Part shown: positions 7,024 to 15,514 of the stretch, piece after piece
How the letters are laid out: the number at the start of each line of letters is the position of its first letter
Numbering within the stretch: position 1 is the stretch's first letter
DNA from: Streptomyces cyaneochromogenes
GTDB taxonomy: Bacteria > Actinomycetota > Actinomycetes > Streptomycetales > Streptomycetaceae
Reading direction: 5' to 3'
Assembly (NCBI RefSeq): GCF_003963535.1
Contig: NZ_CP034539.1
Coordinates: 6,634,001 to 6,698,000 of the forward strand
DNA: 64,000 nucleotides
Notes under the pieces: generated by a model
Told to the model about the DNA's origin: nothing
Database searches by the model: none
What the model saw: the letters and a program-made list of their open reading frames with translations, nothing else
Program-made: the position numbers and the translations under genes

Positions 7024-8000
7024 GTGGCTCCCGACCCAACCCCGCCGAACGGCTCCTGGCCGAGCAGCACCTTGGCGACCGACTCTCCGCCCTCGTCGAC
7101 GGAGAGCTCGGTCATGAGACGCGCGAGCGTGTCCTGGCCCACCTGGCGACATGCGCCAAGTGCAAGGCCGAGGTCGACGCCCAGCGCCGACTGAAGAACG
7201 TCTTCGCGGAGGCGGCCCCGCCGCCTCCCTCCGAGAGTTTCCTCGCCCGCCTTCAGGGCCTCCCCGGGGGAGGTGACCTGGACGGCGGCGGCTCGCCGCT
7301 CGGCGGGGGCGGGTTCGGCGGACTGGCCGGACGGCCCGGTCCCACCGGGGTGTTCGGCGTGAAGCGCAGCGACCGCTTCGAGTTCGGATACGTCCCCTCG
7401 CGCCCGCACGCCCCCGCGCTCCCCGACTCGTCGGACCGCGGCTTCCGCACCCATCCCGTGGGCCGTCAGGACGCCGACCGCTCCGGGTCCTCCCGGATGC
7501 GGTTCGCGTTGGTCGCGGCGGGCGCGGTGTCCCTGGCGGCGATCTCGCTGGGCGGCGTCACCACGAGCGCGCCGACCGACGCGGAGGCGCGCGGCGGCTC
7601 GGGCGGCAGCAATGCGACGCCGGCGCGGACGCAGGGCACCGGCACCGCGACGGCACCCGAGAACCAGCGCCGCCGTGGAGTCGGCCCGCTGCTCGCGCAG
7701 GGGCAGGGCCAGGGGACGCCGGACACCCCGGCGGCCCCGACCGAGGTGTCGGCTCCCCTTCTGCCCGGGATGCCGGCCCAGCACGCCGACCAGGAGATGC
7801 ACACGCTCACGGCGCCCGTGGTGGCCGGCGCGGCCGCCATGTCCCCGCTGATACGCCCGCTCAGCGAGACCCCGCCGCTCACCCTGACCTCGTGGTCCAA
7901 GGTCCCCGAGATCACGGCGACCCCGGATCTGCTCGCCGCACCCGTCCCCGACGCGACGTCGTCCCCCTCCACCTCCGCCTCTCCCGCCACCGGCCGCTGA
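7020..8000 (+). CDS. Membrane zinc-binding anti-sigma factor (RseA-like)
   Basis: 326 residues. The N-terminal cytoplasmic anti-sigma domain has the ZAS signature HLATCAKC (HxxxCxxC) after LVDGELGHETRERVLAH, and should bind the adjacent sigma factor. A Gly/Pro linker follows, then one membrane helix (FALVAAGAVSLAAISLGGV, about residues 162-180) and a disordered extracytoplasmic tail rich in Thr, Ala and Pro. GTG 7020 overlaps the sigma stop by GTGA with GAGGAGGGGG upstream, so the pair is made stoichiometrically. The family inhibits its sigma until envelope or thiol stress; the zinc Cys pair allows redox release. It is longer than mycobacterial RseA and the tail is unlike it. Confidence 0.88.
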   Translation: MSGSRPNPAERLLAEQHLGDRLSALVDGELGHETRERVLAHLATCAKCKAEVDAQRRLKNVFAEAAPPPPSESFLARLQGLPGGGDLDGGGSPLGGGGFGGLAGRPGPTGVFGVKRSDRFEFGYVPSRPHAPALPDSSDRGFRTHPVGRQDADRSGSSRMRFALVAAGAVSLAAISLGGVTTSAPTDAEARGGSGGSNATPARTQGTGTATAPENQRRRGVGPLLAQGQGQGTPDTPAAPTEVSAPLLPGMPAQHADQEMHTLTAPVVAGAAAMSPLIRPLSETPPLTLTSWSKVPEITATPDLLAAPVPDATSSPSTSASPATGR

Positions 8001-8371
8001 CCCGGCCTCTGCGCAGCGGCCCACGAACCTGATTGAATCCGGGGTGGGCCGCGCCCTGGCCCGAGGTCCGGGCGCGGAGTCGACGAATCGCGGCCACCGT
8101 TGACGCCGCGTGCCGGATGGGGGAGGGAGCACGAGGTCGCCGGTTTCCTGAGGGAACTTGAGCGCGACAGCGCAGAGTTGAGTAGGCGTTCGGGCGCCGG
8201 GACGTTCCCGGCGGCGGCCTGCCGAGGAACCAGGGGTGGGAAGCCGGCAGACGGGCGCCGCCCTTGTCGCGGTCCGCGGGACGACGGCCCATCGGCCGGG
8301 TCCCTTCGGACACGGCGACATGCGAAGCGTCCTACTCGGAGCAACGGTCAGCAGCGAGCAGGAAGCAGAGC
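8001..8371. other. Gap between anti-sigma and htrA genes
   Basis: No convincing gene. It holds a GCGCCC...GGGCGC hairpin around 8051-8076 and a weak ECF-like pair (GGGAACT 8152-8158 and AGTT 8176-8179, spacing one base too long). htrA may therefore have its own promoter in addition to read-through from the sigma operon. Confidence 0.4.
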
Positions 8372-10522
8372 ATGAACGAGGGGAAGCCCACGAAGGCGAA
8401 GTGGTGGAACCGACCTCGGCCGCAGGAGTCGTCGGCCCAGGCGGAGGACACCGCACCGACGCCGGACGGGACGAGCGGGACGGCACCGGGGGACACCGAC
8501 GGACGGGGCCTCAGTGGTGTCACGGACGGCGACTTCGAGCTGGCGCGGCCCGCCGCACGTGCGGCCGACGACGCGGCTTCGACGGACGGGGACTTCGAGC
8601 TTCCCCGCCCTGATGCCGGTGGCAGTCGTGGTGACGTGGCTTGCGCCGAGGGTGACTTCGAGCTTGCCAAGCCCGGCGCGGGTGGCAGCGGTGCAGACGC
8701 GGCTTCGGCCGAGGGCGACTTCGAGCCGGCGGGGCCGGGCGAGGTGTCTGCCGACGGTACGGCCAAGGCTCCCGCAGAGCCCGCCGACGCTCACCCCAAG
8801 CCCCTGCACGACCCCGACCCCTACAGCACCCCGCCCTACGGCGAGCCCGGCCCCTGGGCGCCCGCTCCGCCGGTACAGCACCCGGCGACCACACCCGCCC
8901 ACGGGACCGCCGTACCGATGCCGCCCCCAGCAGCGCACGGCACGGCGGTGCCGTCGGCGGCTCCGGCGCCCGCAGCCGGCGGAACCGTTCCGCCGCCGCA
9001 CCCGGCCCCCAGTACTCCCACCCCGCCCCCGACAGCCGTCGCCCCTGCTCCGGTCCTGCCACCTCCAGCCCCTGGCGGCGCGCCCGTCCCCGCACCGGCC
9101 CCCGCAGTCCCCGCCCAGCCGACTCCGGCCCAGGGCACTCCGTTGCGGCCGATCCCGCCGCAGCCGACTCAGGCCACTCCGCCGCAACCGACTCCGGCCC
9201 GGGCCACCCTGCTGCAGCCGACCCCGGCCGCCCCACACCAGCCGCCCCCGCCGCAGGCCACAGCACCCCAACCCACCCCCGCACCCCCGTACGCCGACCC
9301 CCCACCCCCCACCACCCCCTGGCAGAACTACGACCCCTGGGCCGCCAACCGCCACCCGGCCGCCCCCCTCCAGCAGAGCGGTGCCGCGGTCGCCACCGAG
9401 CAGCAGCGGCGCAAGCGGGCCAAGAAGGTGATCCTCGTCGGGATCCTGCTGGTCGCGCTCGTGTCCGGAGGGGTCGGCGGTGTCGTGGGGGCGTATCTCG
9501 AGCGCAACGGTGGTGTGGGAGAGCTGGAGCTCCCGCAGGCCGGGGCCGAGGCCGAGGGGCGGGCGCCGGACAGTGTCGCCGGGATCGCCGCTCGTGCGCT
9601 GCCCAGCGTCGTGACGCTGCATGTGAGCGGCAGCGAGAACCAGGGCACCGGGACCGGGTTCGTGCTCGACGACCAGGGCCACATCCTCACCAACAACCAC
9701 GTCGTCGAACCCGCCGGGGACGACGGCGAGATATCGGTGACCTTCCACAGCGGTGACACCGCCAAGGCCACCGTCGTCGGACGGGACGGCGGCTACGACC
9801 TCGCCGTCGTGAAGGTCAGCGGCGTCAGCGGGCTCACGCCCCTGCCGCTCGGCAACTCCGACAACGTCCAGGTCGGCGACCCGGTCGTCGCCATCGGCGC
9901 CCCGTTCGACCTGGCGGGAACCGTCACCTCCGGCATCATCAGCGCCAAGGAGCGGCCCATCACGGCCGGCGGGGAGAGCGGAGACGGGAGTGACGTGTCC
10001 TATGTGGACGCCTTGCAGACCGACGCGCCGATCAACCCCGGCAACTCCGGCGGCCCGCTCCTCGACGCCCGGGCCCGCGTCATCGGCATCAACTCCGCCA
10101 TACGTTCCGCCGACAGCGGCTCCGACCTCGACAGCGGCCAGTCCGGCTCCATCGGCCTGGGGTTCGCCATCCCGGTCAACCAGGCCAAGCGTGTCGCCGA
10201 GGAGCTGATCAACACGGGTAAGGCCACTCACCCGGTGATCGGCGTCACCCTCGACATGGACTACACGGGCGACGGTGCCCGCGTCGGGGCCAAGGGCAGC
10301 GACGGCGGTCCCGCGGTCACGACGGGCGGCGCCGGGGACAAGGCCGGCATCAAGCCGGGCGACGTCATCACCTCGGTCGACGGCCAGCGCGTCCACTCCG
10401 GCGAGGAACTGATCGTCAAGACCCGCGCCCACCGCCCCGGTGACCGGCTCGAACTGACCCTGGAGCGCGACGGCAAGGAGCTCACGATCTCGCTGACGCT
10501 GGGCTCGTCGAGCGGGAACTGA
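8372..10522 (+). CDS. htrA: HtrA/DegP-like membrane serine protease with PDZ domain
   Basis: 716 residues. The cytoplasmic N-terminal third is low complexity: four spaced GDFEL/GDFEP motifs (about residues 50-125), then a Pro/Thr/Ala-rich stretch to about residue 340. One membrane helix (VILVGILLVALVSGGVGGVV, about 353-372) places the trypsin-like domain outside. The catalytic triad is visible as H443 (TNNHVV), D476 (YDLAVVKV) and S559 (NPGNSGGPL), followed by a PDZ domain (GIKPGDVITSVDGQRV). Quality control of envelope proteins is the family role, and the position after the sigma/anti-sigma pair suggests it belongs to the stress response or to anti-sigma turnover. ATG 8372 follows AGGAAG; earlier in-frame starts lack a ribosome site. 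Confidence 0.93.
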   Translation: MNEGKPTKAKWWNRPRPQESSAQAEDTAPTPDGTSGTAPGDTDGRGLSGVTDGDFELARPAARAADDAASTDGDFELPRPDAGGSRGDVACAEGDFELAKPGAGGSGADAASAEGDFEPAGPGEVSADGTAKAPAEPADAHPKPLHDPDPYSTPPYGEPGPWAPAPPVQHPATTPAHGTAVPMPPPAAHGTAVPSAAPAPAAGGTVPPPHPAPSTPTPPPTAVAPAPVLPPPAPGGAPVPAPAPAVPAQPTPAQGTPLRPIPPQPTQATPPQPTPARATLLQPTPAAPHQPPPPQATAPQPTPAPPYADPPPPTTPWQNYDPWAANRHPAAPLQQSGAAVATEQQRRKRAKKVILVGILLVALVSGGVGGVVGAYLERNGGVGELELPQAGAEAEGRAPDSVAGIAARALPSVVTLHVSGSENQGTGTGFVLDDQGHILTNNHVVEPAGDDGEISVTFHSGDTAKATVVGRDGGYDLAVVKVSGVSGLTPLPLGNSDNVQVGDPVVAIGAPFDLAGTVTSGIISAKERPITAGGESGDGSDVSYVDALQTDAPINPGNSGGPLLDARARVIGINSAIRSADSGSDLDSGQSGSIGLGFAIPVNQAKRVAEELINTGKATHPVIGVTLDMDYTGDGARVGAKGSDGGPAVTTGGAGDKAGIKPGDVITSVDGQRVHSGEELIVKTRAHRPGDRLELTLERDGKELTISLTLGSSSGN

Positions 10523-10528
10523 GCGCAG

Positions 10529-10564
10529 ACCGCGCGGGAACCGAGCAGCAACCGCGCGGGAACC
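10529..10564. repeat. Short direct repeat after htrA
   Basis: ACCGCGCGGGAACC occurs at 10529-10542 and again at 10551-10564, offset 22 bases. Each copy contains a GGGAACC -35-like word, but neither has CGTT at the proper distance. Confidence 0.7.
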
Positions 10565-10806
10565 AGGCAGGAACAGAGCCGGGGCCGAGACTCACAGAAA
10601 CCTCACAGCGCACCCCGCGTCACCGCCCCTCAGGGGGCCTGACAAGGCAAACAACCCGGAAAACCCCACGCCCACCCGCATTCGGAGGCCTCGGGACAGT
10701 ACCGGTCGTAGCGGATCGCCGGGTACCGTGGATCCGGCCCGGACCACGGAAGACCCGCAATCGACCACCGAGGGCCGAGGACCGCGGACATCGCAAGGAG
10801 CTTCAG

Positions 10807-11241
10807 GTGTTCAATGACATAGGACCGCTCGAGCTGGTGACGCTCGTCGTCCTCGCCGTGCTCGTCTTCGGTCCGGACAAGCTCCCCAAGCTCATCCAGG
10901 ACGTCACGCGGACGATCCGCAAGATCCGCGAGTTCTCCGAGGGGGCCAAGCAGGACATCCGGCAGGAACTCGGCCCGGAGTTCAAGGACTTCGAGTTCGA
11001 GGACCTCAACCCCAAGACGTTCATCCGCAAGCAGCTGGACAACGACGACCTGGGGCTCAAGGAGATCCGCAACGGCTTCGACCTGAAGAAGGAAATGGCC
11101 GAGGTCACCGACGCCGTCCACAGCCGTGACTCGGAGTCGTCGGCATCCTCCTCGGGTTCCTCCGGCGGCAGCATCGACATGACCAAGAAGCCCGAGAATC
11201 CCCGCGACGAGCGCCCGCCGTTCGACGCGGACGCCACCTGA
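10807..11241 (+). CDS. tatB: Twin-arginine translocase subunit TatB
   Basis: 144 residues with the TatA/B architecture: a short periplasmic N-terminus (MFNDIGPLE), one membrane helix (LVTLVVLAVLVFGPDKLP) ending in the conserved FGPxKLP hinge, then an amphipathic helix (LIQDVTRTIRKIREFSEG) and an acidic/Ser-rich tail. The Glu in the GPLEL segment of the helix is typical of TatB rather than TatA. It works with TatC in recognition of folded export substrates. GTG 10807 is preceded by AAGGAG. The position directly after sigE-rseA-htrA is shared with mycobacteria. tatA and tatC are not in this window. Confidence 0.93.
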   Translation: MFNDIGPLELVTLVVLAVLVFGPDKLPKLIQDVTRTIRKIREFSEGAKQDIRQELGPEFKDFEFEDLNPKTFIRKQLDNDDLGLKEIRNGFDLKKEMAEVTDAVHSRDSESSASSSGSSGGSIDMTKKPENPRDERPPFDADAT

Positions 11242-11492
11242 GCCTGACGCACACGGCCGTACGAACACGGGGTCGGAACACCGCTCGTACGTGACGCTTC
11301 TCATACTCCGCGCGGGTCGCACGCGGCCTGAACCCGCCCCCCGTGCGCCCCACGCGCCGGGCGCTTTCCCTGCTGCTCGAAGCGGTGTGGCTATGCTGCC
11401 GAGTTGTTGGGCGGGCCGTCCCTGAACGAGTGGCGCCGCCCGAAGGGGGGCGGGCCGGCCGGTCCGTCGAGAACGAGGAGGCGTCCGGGCAC

Positions 11493-12161
11493 ATGGAGAC
11501 GACGAGTCAGACGACGAGTCGGGCAGTCGCGCAGGCACCGGCCGCGGAGAGCGGACAGCAGGTCCCCTCCGCCCGGCGCACGGTCGACGGCTACCTGCTG
11601 GCGCCCTTCCCGTGGTACGGCCTCGACGAGGCCTTCACGGGGCCACGCTGGCTGATGCAGGTCGGCACGGCGGCCGACGGGGCCGTGGAACACGGATCGA
11701 TCGGGCACGGTGACGAGCCCTCCGTACGGAACGAGGCGTCGGAGGACCGGGAGAGGTTCGCGGTCGTCGTGACCGTCGCGGCGAATCCGTCCCGCAAGAG
11801 CGCCGACGGTACGGGGCTGCTGGAGGCGACGTCGGTGTCGTCGGCGGCATGGCTCGCCGGGGTGGGGCTGCTGTCGTTCACCTGGCCGGGGCAGATGGAT
11901 CACTCGCTGCGCGACGACTGGCTGGACCAGCAGACCGAGACGGCGTGGGCCCTCGCGGACGACCTGGCCGGACCGGACTGGTCGACGCTCTCCTTGCCGG
12001 TGGACGGCGTACCGACGCCCTTCCACTACCGCGAGTCCGAGTTCGGCTGGGTCCTGGCCGGCTCGACTCAGGAGGGCGTGCATGTGGGGGCGTACGGGAG
12101 AGGTATGAGCGCCTACGGGCTCGGGTTCGCGATGATCAAGGACATCGCGGCCTACGCCTAG
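11493..12161 (+). CDS. Conserved actinobacterial protein of unknown function
   Basis: 222 residues, no recognised domain. The first 35 residues are Thr/Ser/Ala-rich, followed by a globular mixed alpha/beta portion with aromatic motifs (LLAPFPWYGLDEAFTGPRWL, SEFGWVLAGSTQEGVHVGAYGRG) and an Ala-rich C-terminal helix. There is no signal peptide and no clear membrane helix, so it is probably cytosolic. ATG 11493 is chosen since GAGGAG lies about 12 bases upstream; the frame is open from 11343 but that part looks non-coding. It is monocistronic, ends at a very strong bidirectional hairpin and faces mrp. Confidence 0.6.
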   Translation: METTSQTTSRAVAQAPAAESGQQVPSARRTVDGYLLAPFPWYGLDEAFTGPRWLMQVGTAADGAVEHGSIGHGDEPSVRNEASEDRERFAVVVTVAANPSRKSADGTGLLEATSVSSAAWLAGVGLLSFTWPGQMDHSLRDDWLDQQTETAWALADDLAGPDWSTLSLPVDGVPTPFHYRESEFGWVLAGSTQEGVHVGAYGRGMSAYGLGFAMIKDIAAYA

Positions 12162-12186
12162 GCATCGCCCTGGACCAGGACAGACC

Positions 12187-12233
12187 TACGACGATGGGGG
12201 CGCCGTCTCACGGACGGCGCCCCCATCGTCGTA
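12187..12233. terminator. 21-bp perfect bidirectional hairpin
   Basis: Positions 12187-12207 pair without mismatch with 12213-12233 around a 5-base loop (TCACG). It lies between two convergent gene ends and ends 6 bases from the mrp stop, so it should terminate both transcripts. Confidence 0.9.
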
Positions 12234-12239
12234 CGGGAA

Positions 12240-13373
12240 TCAGAACTTGTTGCGCGGCGTGATGCCCAGCGACATGCCCGACAGGCCCCGCTGACGTCCG
12301 CCCAGCTTCCCGGCGATCGCCCGCAGCGCCGAGCCCGCGGGGGAGTCCGGGTCGGTCAGGACCACCGGCTTGCCCTCGTCGCCGCCCTCGCGCAGGCGGA
12401 CGTCGATGGGGATGCTGCCGAGGACCGGGACGTTCGTGCCGGTCGTGCGGGTCAGGCCGTCGGCGACCACCTGCCCGCCGCCCGTGCCGAAGACGTCGAC
12501 CATCTCGTCGCAGTGCGGGCAGGGCAGGCCGGACATGTTCTCGACCACGCCGACGATCTTCTGGTGGGTCTGTACGGCGATGGAGCCGGCGCGCTCGGCG
12601 ACCTCGGCCGCCGCCTGCTGCGGGGTCGTGACGACCAGGATCTCGGCGTTCGGGACCAGCTGGGCGACGGAGATCGCGATGTCGCCGGTGCCGGGCGGGA
12701 GGTCCAGGAGGAGGACGTCGAGGTCGCCCCAGTAGACGTCCGCGAGGAACTGCTGGAGGGCGCGGTGGAGCATCGGGCCGCGCCAGACCACCGGGGCGTT
12801 GCCCGGCGTGAACATGCCGATGGAGATGACCTTCACGCCGTTCGCGGACGGCGGCATGATCATGTTCTCGACCTGGGTCGGACGCCCGTCGGCGCCCAGC
12901 ATGCGCGGCACGCTGTGGCCGTAGATGTCGGCGTCGACCACGCCCACCTTGAGGCCGTCGGCCGCCATCGCCGCCGCCAGGTTGACCGTCACCGACGACT
13001 TGCCGACGCCGCCCTTGCCGGACGCGACCGCGTACACGCGGGTCAGCGAGCCGGGCTTGGCGAAGGGGACCTCGCGCTCGGCGGTGCCGCCGCGCAGGGC
13101 GTTCGCCAGCTCCTTGCGCTGCTCGTCGCTCATCACGTCGAGCGTGACGTCGACGCGGGTGACGCCGTCGACCCGGGAGACCGCGTCCGTCACGCGCTGC
13201 GTGATCGTCTCGCGCATGGGGCAGCCGGAGACCGTCAGGTACACGGTGACCGCGACCGCTCCGTCCGCGCCGATCTCCACCGACTTGACCATCCCGAGCT
13301 CCGTGATGGGTCGGTTGATCTCCGGGTCGTTCACCGTCGCCAGTGCTTCGCGCACCGCGTCTTCCGTAGCCAT
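12240..13373 (-). CDS. mrp: Mrp/ApbC-type Fe-S cluster carrier ATPase
   Basis: 377 residues. The N-terminal DUF59/MIP18-like domain (EALATVNDPEINRPITELGM) is fused to a ParA/MinD-superfamily ATPase with the deviant Walker A SGKGGVGKS (118-126), the switch DLPPGTGD and the CPHC pair near residue 285 that binds the bridging 4Fe-4S cluster at the dimer interface. The family role is transfer of Fe-S clusters to apo-proteins in the cytosol. No ribosome site precedes ATG 13373; instead a TACCAT hexamer (minus strand, 13381-13386) stands 7 bases before it, so a leaderless mRNA is likely. It follows the mycobacterial order sigE to corA. Confidence 0.93.
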   Translation of the reverse strand: MATEDAVREALATVNDPEINRPITELGMVKSVEIGADGAVAVTVYLTVSGCPMRETITQRVTDAVSRVDGVTRVDVTLDVMSDEQRKELANALRGGTAEREVPFAKPGSLTRVYAVASGKGGVGKSSVTVNLAAAMAADGLKVGVVDADIYGHSVPRMLGADGRPTQVENMIMPPSANGVKVISIGMFTPGNAPVVWRGPMLHRALQQFLADVYWGDLDVLLLDLPPGTGDIAISVAQLVPNAEILVVTTPQQAAAEVAERAGSIAVQTHQKIVGVVENMSGLPCPHCDEMVDVFGTGGGQVVADGLTRTTGTNVPVLGSIPIDVRLREGGDEGKPVVLTDPDSPAGSALRAIAGKLGGRQRGLSGMSLGITPRNKF

Positions 13374-13416
13374 AAGGACGATGGTACGGCGCGGTAGCCA
13401 TGCCCCGGAAAGCCTG

Positions 13417-14013
13417 TCAGCGGTCGTCTACGTCACGTCCCGCCGACCGTTCTGCCGGGAATACCCCGGGCTCGCGGTGACCGTTCGGCCGTTCCTCCAG
13501 CTCCTTCATCAGGTCCTGCAGCTCCGAGCGCATCCAGTCGCGGGTGGCGACCTCGCCGAGCCCGATGCGCAGGGCGGCGATCTCGCGGGTCAGGTACTCG
13601 GTGTCCGCGATCGACCGCTCGTTCTGCTTGCGGTCCTGTTCGAGGTTGACCCGGTCGCGGTCGTCCTGCCGGTTCTGCGCGAGCAGGATCAGCGGGGCGG
13701 CGTAGGAGGCCTGCAGGGACAGGGCCAGGGTCAGGAAGATGAACGGGTACTCGTCGAACTTCAGGCTGCTCGGCGCGGCGATGTTCCACAGCACCCAGAC
13801 GATGATCACGACCGTCATCCAGACCAGGAACCGCCCGGTGCCGATGAAGCGGGCGATGCGCTCCGAGAGCCGTCCGAAGGCCTCCGGGTCCCATTCGGGC
13901 AGGATGCGGCGGCGCGGCGGCCGGGGTTGGTCGAGGCGTGTGCGGGGTGCCCGGGTGGCCGCGGTGGCGCCCGACGGCATGCGCTCGCGCGTGCCCTCGC
14001 GCTCATGAACCAT
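13417..14013 (-). CDS. DUF1003 membrane protein
   Basis: 198 residues. Residues 1-55 are basic and disordered; two membrane helices follow (FLVWMTVVIIVWVLWNIAAP and FIFLTLALSLQASYAAPLIL) separated by SSLKFDEYPF, the DUF1003 core. The C-terminal half is a charged coiled coil with the family motif QNRQDDRDRVNLEQDRKQNE. Start ATG 14013 overlaps the end of the MgtE-like gene by 11 bases and has GGAGG upstream, so the two are made together. Function is not established; the pairing with an MgtE regulatory domain lacking a channel suggests a divalent-cation-related membrane complex (inference). Confidence 0.8.
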   Translation of the reverse strand: MVHEREGTRERMPSGATAATRAPRTRLDQPRPPRRRILPEWDPEAFGRLSERIARFIGTGRFLVWMTVVIIVWVLWNIAAPSSLKFDEYPFIFLTLALSLQASYAAPLILLAQNRQDDRDRVNLEQDRKQNERSIADTEYLTREIAALRIGLGEVATRDWMRSELQDLMKELEERPNGHREPGVFPAERSAGRDVDDR

Positions 14014-15295
14014 GGGCGGCCACCTCCTCGCCCTCGTCCAGGTGGAACTCCGTCTCCCGCCAGTCGTCGGGCAGCATGTGGTCCAGCACGTCGTCCACGG
14101 TCACCGCGCCCAGCAGCGAACCGGACTCGTCGACGACGGGCGCCGCGACCATGTCGTACGTCGCGAAGAACCCGGCGACCACCGGCAGCGCGGCGTCCGG
14201 CTCCAGCGGCAGCAGGTCGTCCTCGGCGAGCAGCGAGCTGACCAGCGTGTACGGCGGGTCGCGCAGCAGGCGCTGGAAGTGGACGGTGCCCAGGTACTTG
14301 CCGGTGGGGGTCTCGTCGGGCGGGCGGCAGACGTAGACCTGGGCGGCGAGGGCAGGGGTCAGGTCGGGGTTGCGGACGCGGGCGAGGGCGTCGGCGACGG
14401 TGGCGTCCGGGCGCAGGATGATCGGCTCGGTGGTCATCAGCCCGCCGGCCGTGTGCTCCTCGTACGCCATCAGGCGGCGCATGTCGGCCGCGTCGGCGGG
14501 CTGCATCAGGCTCAGCAGCCGCTCCTGCTCCTCCGTGGGCAGCTCGCCGAGCAGGTCGGCCGCGTCGTCCGGGTCCATGGCCTCCAGGACGTCGGCGGCG
14601 CGCTCCTCCTTCAGCTTGCCGAGGATCTCGATCTGGTCGTCCTCGGGGAGCTCTTCGAGTACGTCGGCGAGGCGGTCGTCGTCGAGGGCGGCGGCGACCT
14701 CGGCGCGGCGCTTGGGGGAGAGGTGGTGCAGGACGTTGGCCAGGTCCGCGGGGCGCAGCTGTTCGAAGGTGGCGAGCAGGCTCTCGGCGCCCTGCCCCTT
14801 CTCCTCCAGGGAGAAGCCGGTGACGGCGGACCACTCGACGGTCAGCGACTCTCCCTTGGCGCGGCGCAGAGGGCCGCTCCTGCCGCCCTTGCGTACGAAC
14901 ACCCGGTCGATCTCCCAGTCCCGGCGGGCCGGCCGTTGTTTCACCGACAGATCGAGGACGGTGACCTCCTCACCGGTCTCGACGAGCGTGACGCGCCGGT
15001 CGAGCAGCTCGCCGAAGACGAGGCGCTCGGTGGGGCGCTGCTCGAACCGGCGGACGTTGAGCACCCCGGTGGTGATGACCTGGCCGGACTCGATGCTGGT
15101 CACACGGGTCATGGGCAGGAAGATGCGGCGCCGGGTGGACAGTTCGACGACGAGGCCGATCAGCCGTGGGGGGCGTCGGGCGACGCGCAGTATGACGACC
15201 AGATCGCGGACGCGGCCCACCTGGTCGCCGTTCGGGTCGAAGGCGGCGATGCCGGCGAGGTGCGAGACGAAGATCCGGGGAGCGCCGGCTGCCAT
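14003..15295 (-). CDS. MgtE-like magnesium-sensor protein without a transmembrane domain
   Basis: 430 residues. Layout: an N-terminal PRC-barrel-like segment (FDPNGDQVGRVRDLVVIL), a second beta region to about residue 165, the MgtE N-domain superhelix of repeated acidic helices (LRPADLANVLHHLSPKRRAE, LEELPEDDQIEILGKL, MDPDDAADLLGELP), then two CBS domains (MTTEPIILRPDATVADAL; VDESGSLLGAVTVDDVLDHM). True MgtE channels continue into five membrane helices; here the chain stops after the second CBS domain, so it cannot be a channel by itself. It is translationally linked to the downstream DUF1003 membrane protein, which may be its partner. It opens a minus-strand operon. Confidence 0.85.
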   Translation of the reverse strand: MAAGAPRIFVSHLAGIAAFDPNGDQVGRVRDLVVILRVARRPPRLIGLVVELSTRRRIFLPMTRVTSIESGQVITTGVLNVRRFEQRPTERLVFGELLDRRVTLVETGEEVTVLDLSVKQRPARRDWEIDRVFVRKGGRSGPLRRAKGESLTVEWSAVTGFSLEEKGQGAESLLATFEQLRPADLANVLHHLSPKRRAEVAAALDDDRLADVLEELPEDDQIEILGKLKEERAADVLEAMDPDDAADLLGELPTEEQERLLSLMQPADAADMRRLMAYEEHTAGGLMTTEPIILRPDATVADALARVRNPDLTPALAAQVYVCRPPDETPTGKYLGTVHFQRLLRDPPYTLVSSLLAEDDLLPLEPDAALPVVAGFFATYDMVAAPVVDESGSLLGAVTVDDVLDHMLPDDWRETEFHLDEGEEVAAHGS

Positions 15296-15514
15296 GGCTG
15301 AGGCTCCTTCGTGTGCGGGGTGTCGTGGTGCTGGTGCGGTTCCGTGGGCAGGGCCGCATATCCGAATTGCCCGCTCGGGTGGGCTTCAGGCTAGCCCGTC
15401 CGGATCCGATATGCCCTGGTGAGCGGTACGGACGGACTGGCTCCGCTCGGGCTCCGAGGCCCCGGTACGCTGCCGTACGCCGCTCGGGTCCACAACAGAA
15501 AGGCAGCCCCACCT

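Noticed and set aside
8152..8179. ECF promoter for htrA
   Set aside because: GGGAACT and AGTT are one to two bases too far apart and the -10 word is imperfect; only mentioned as weak.
10529..10564. Two GGGAACC words upstream of tatB as ECF promoters
   Set aside because: Neither is followed by CGTT or GTT 15-18 bases downstream; they are parts of a 14-base direct repeat.
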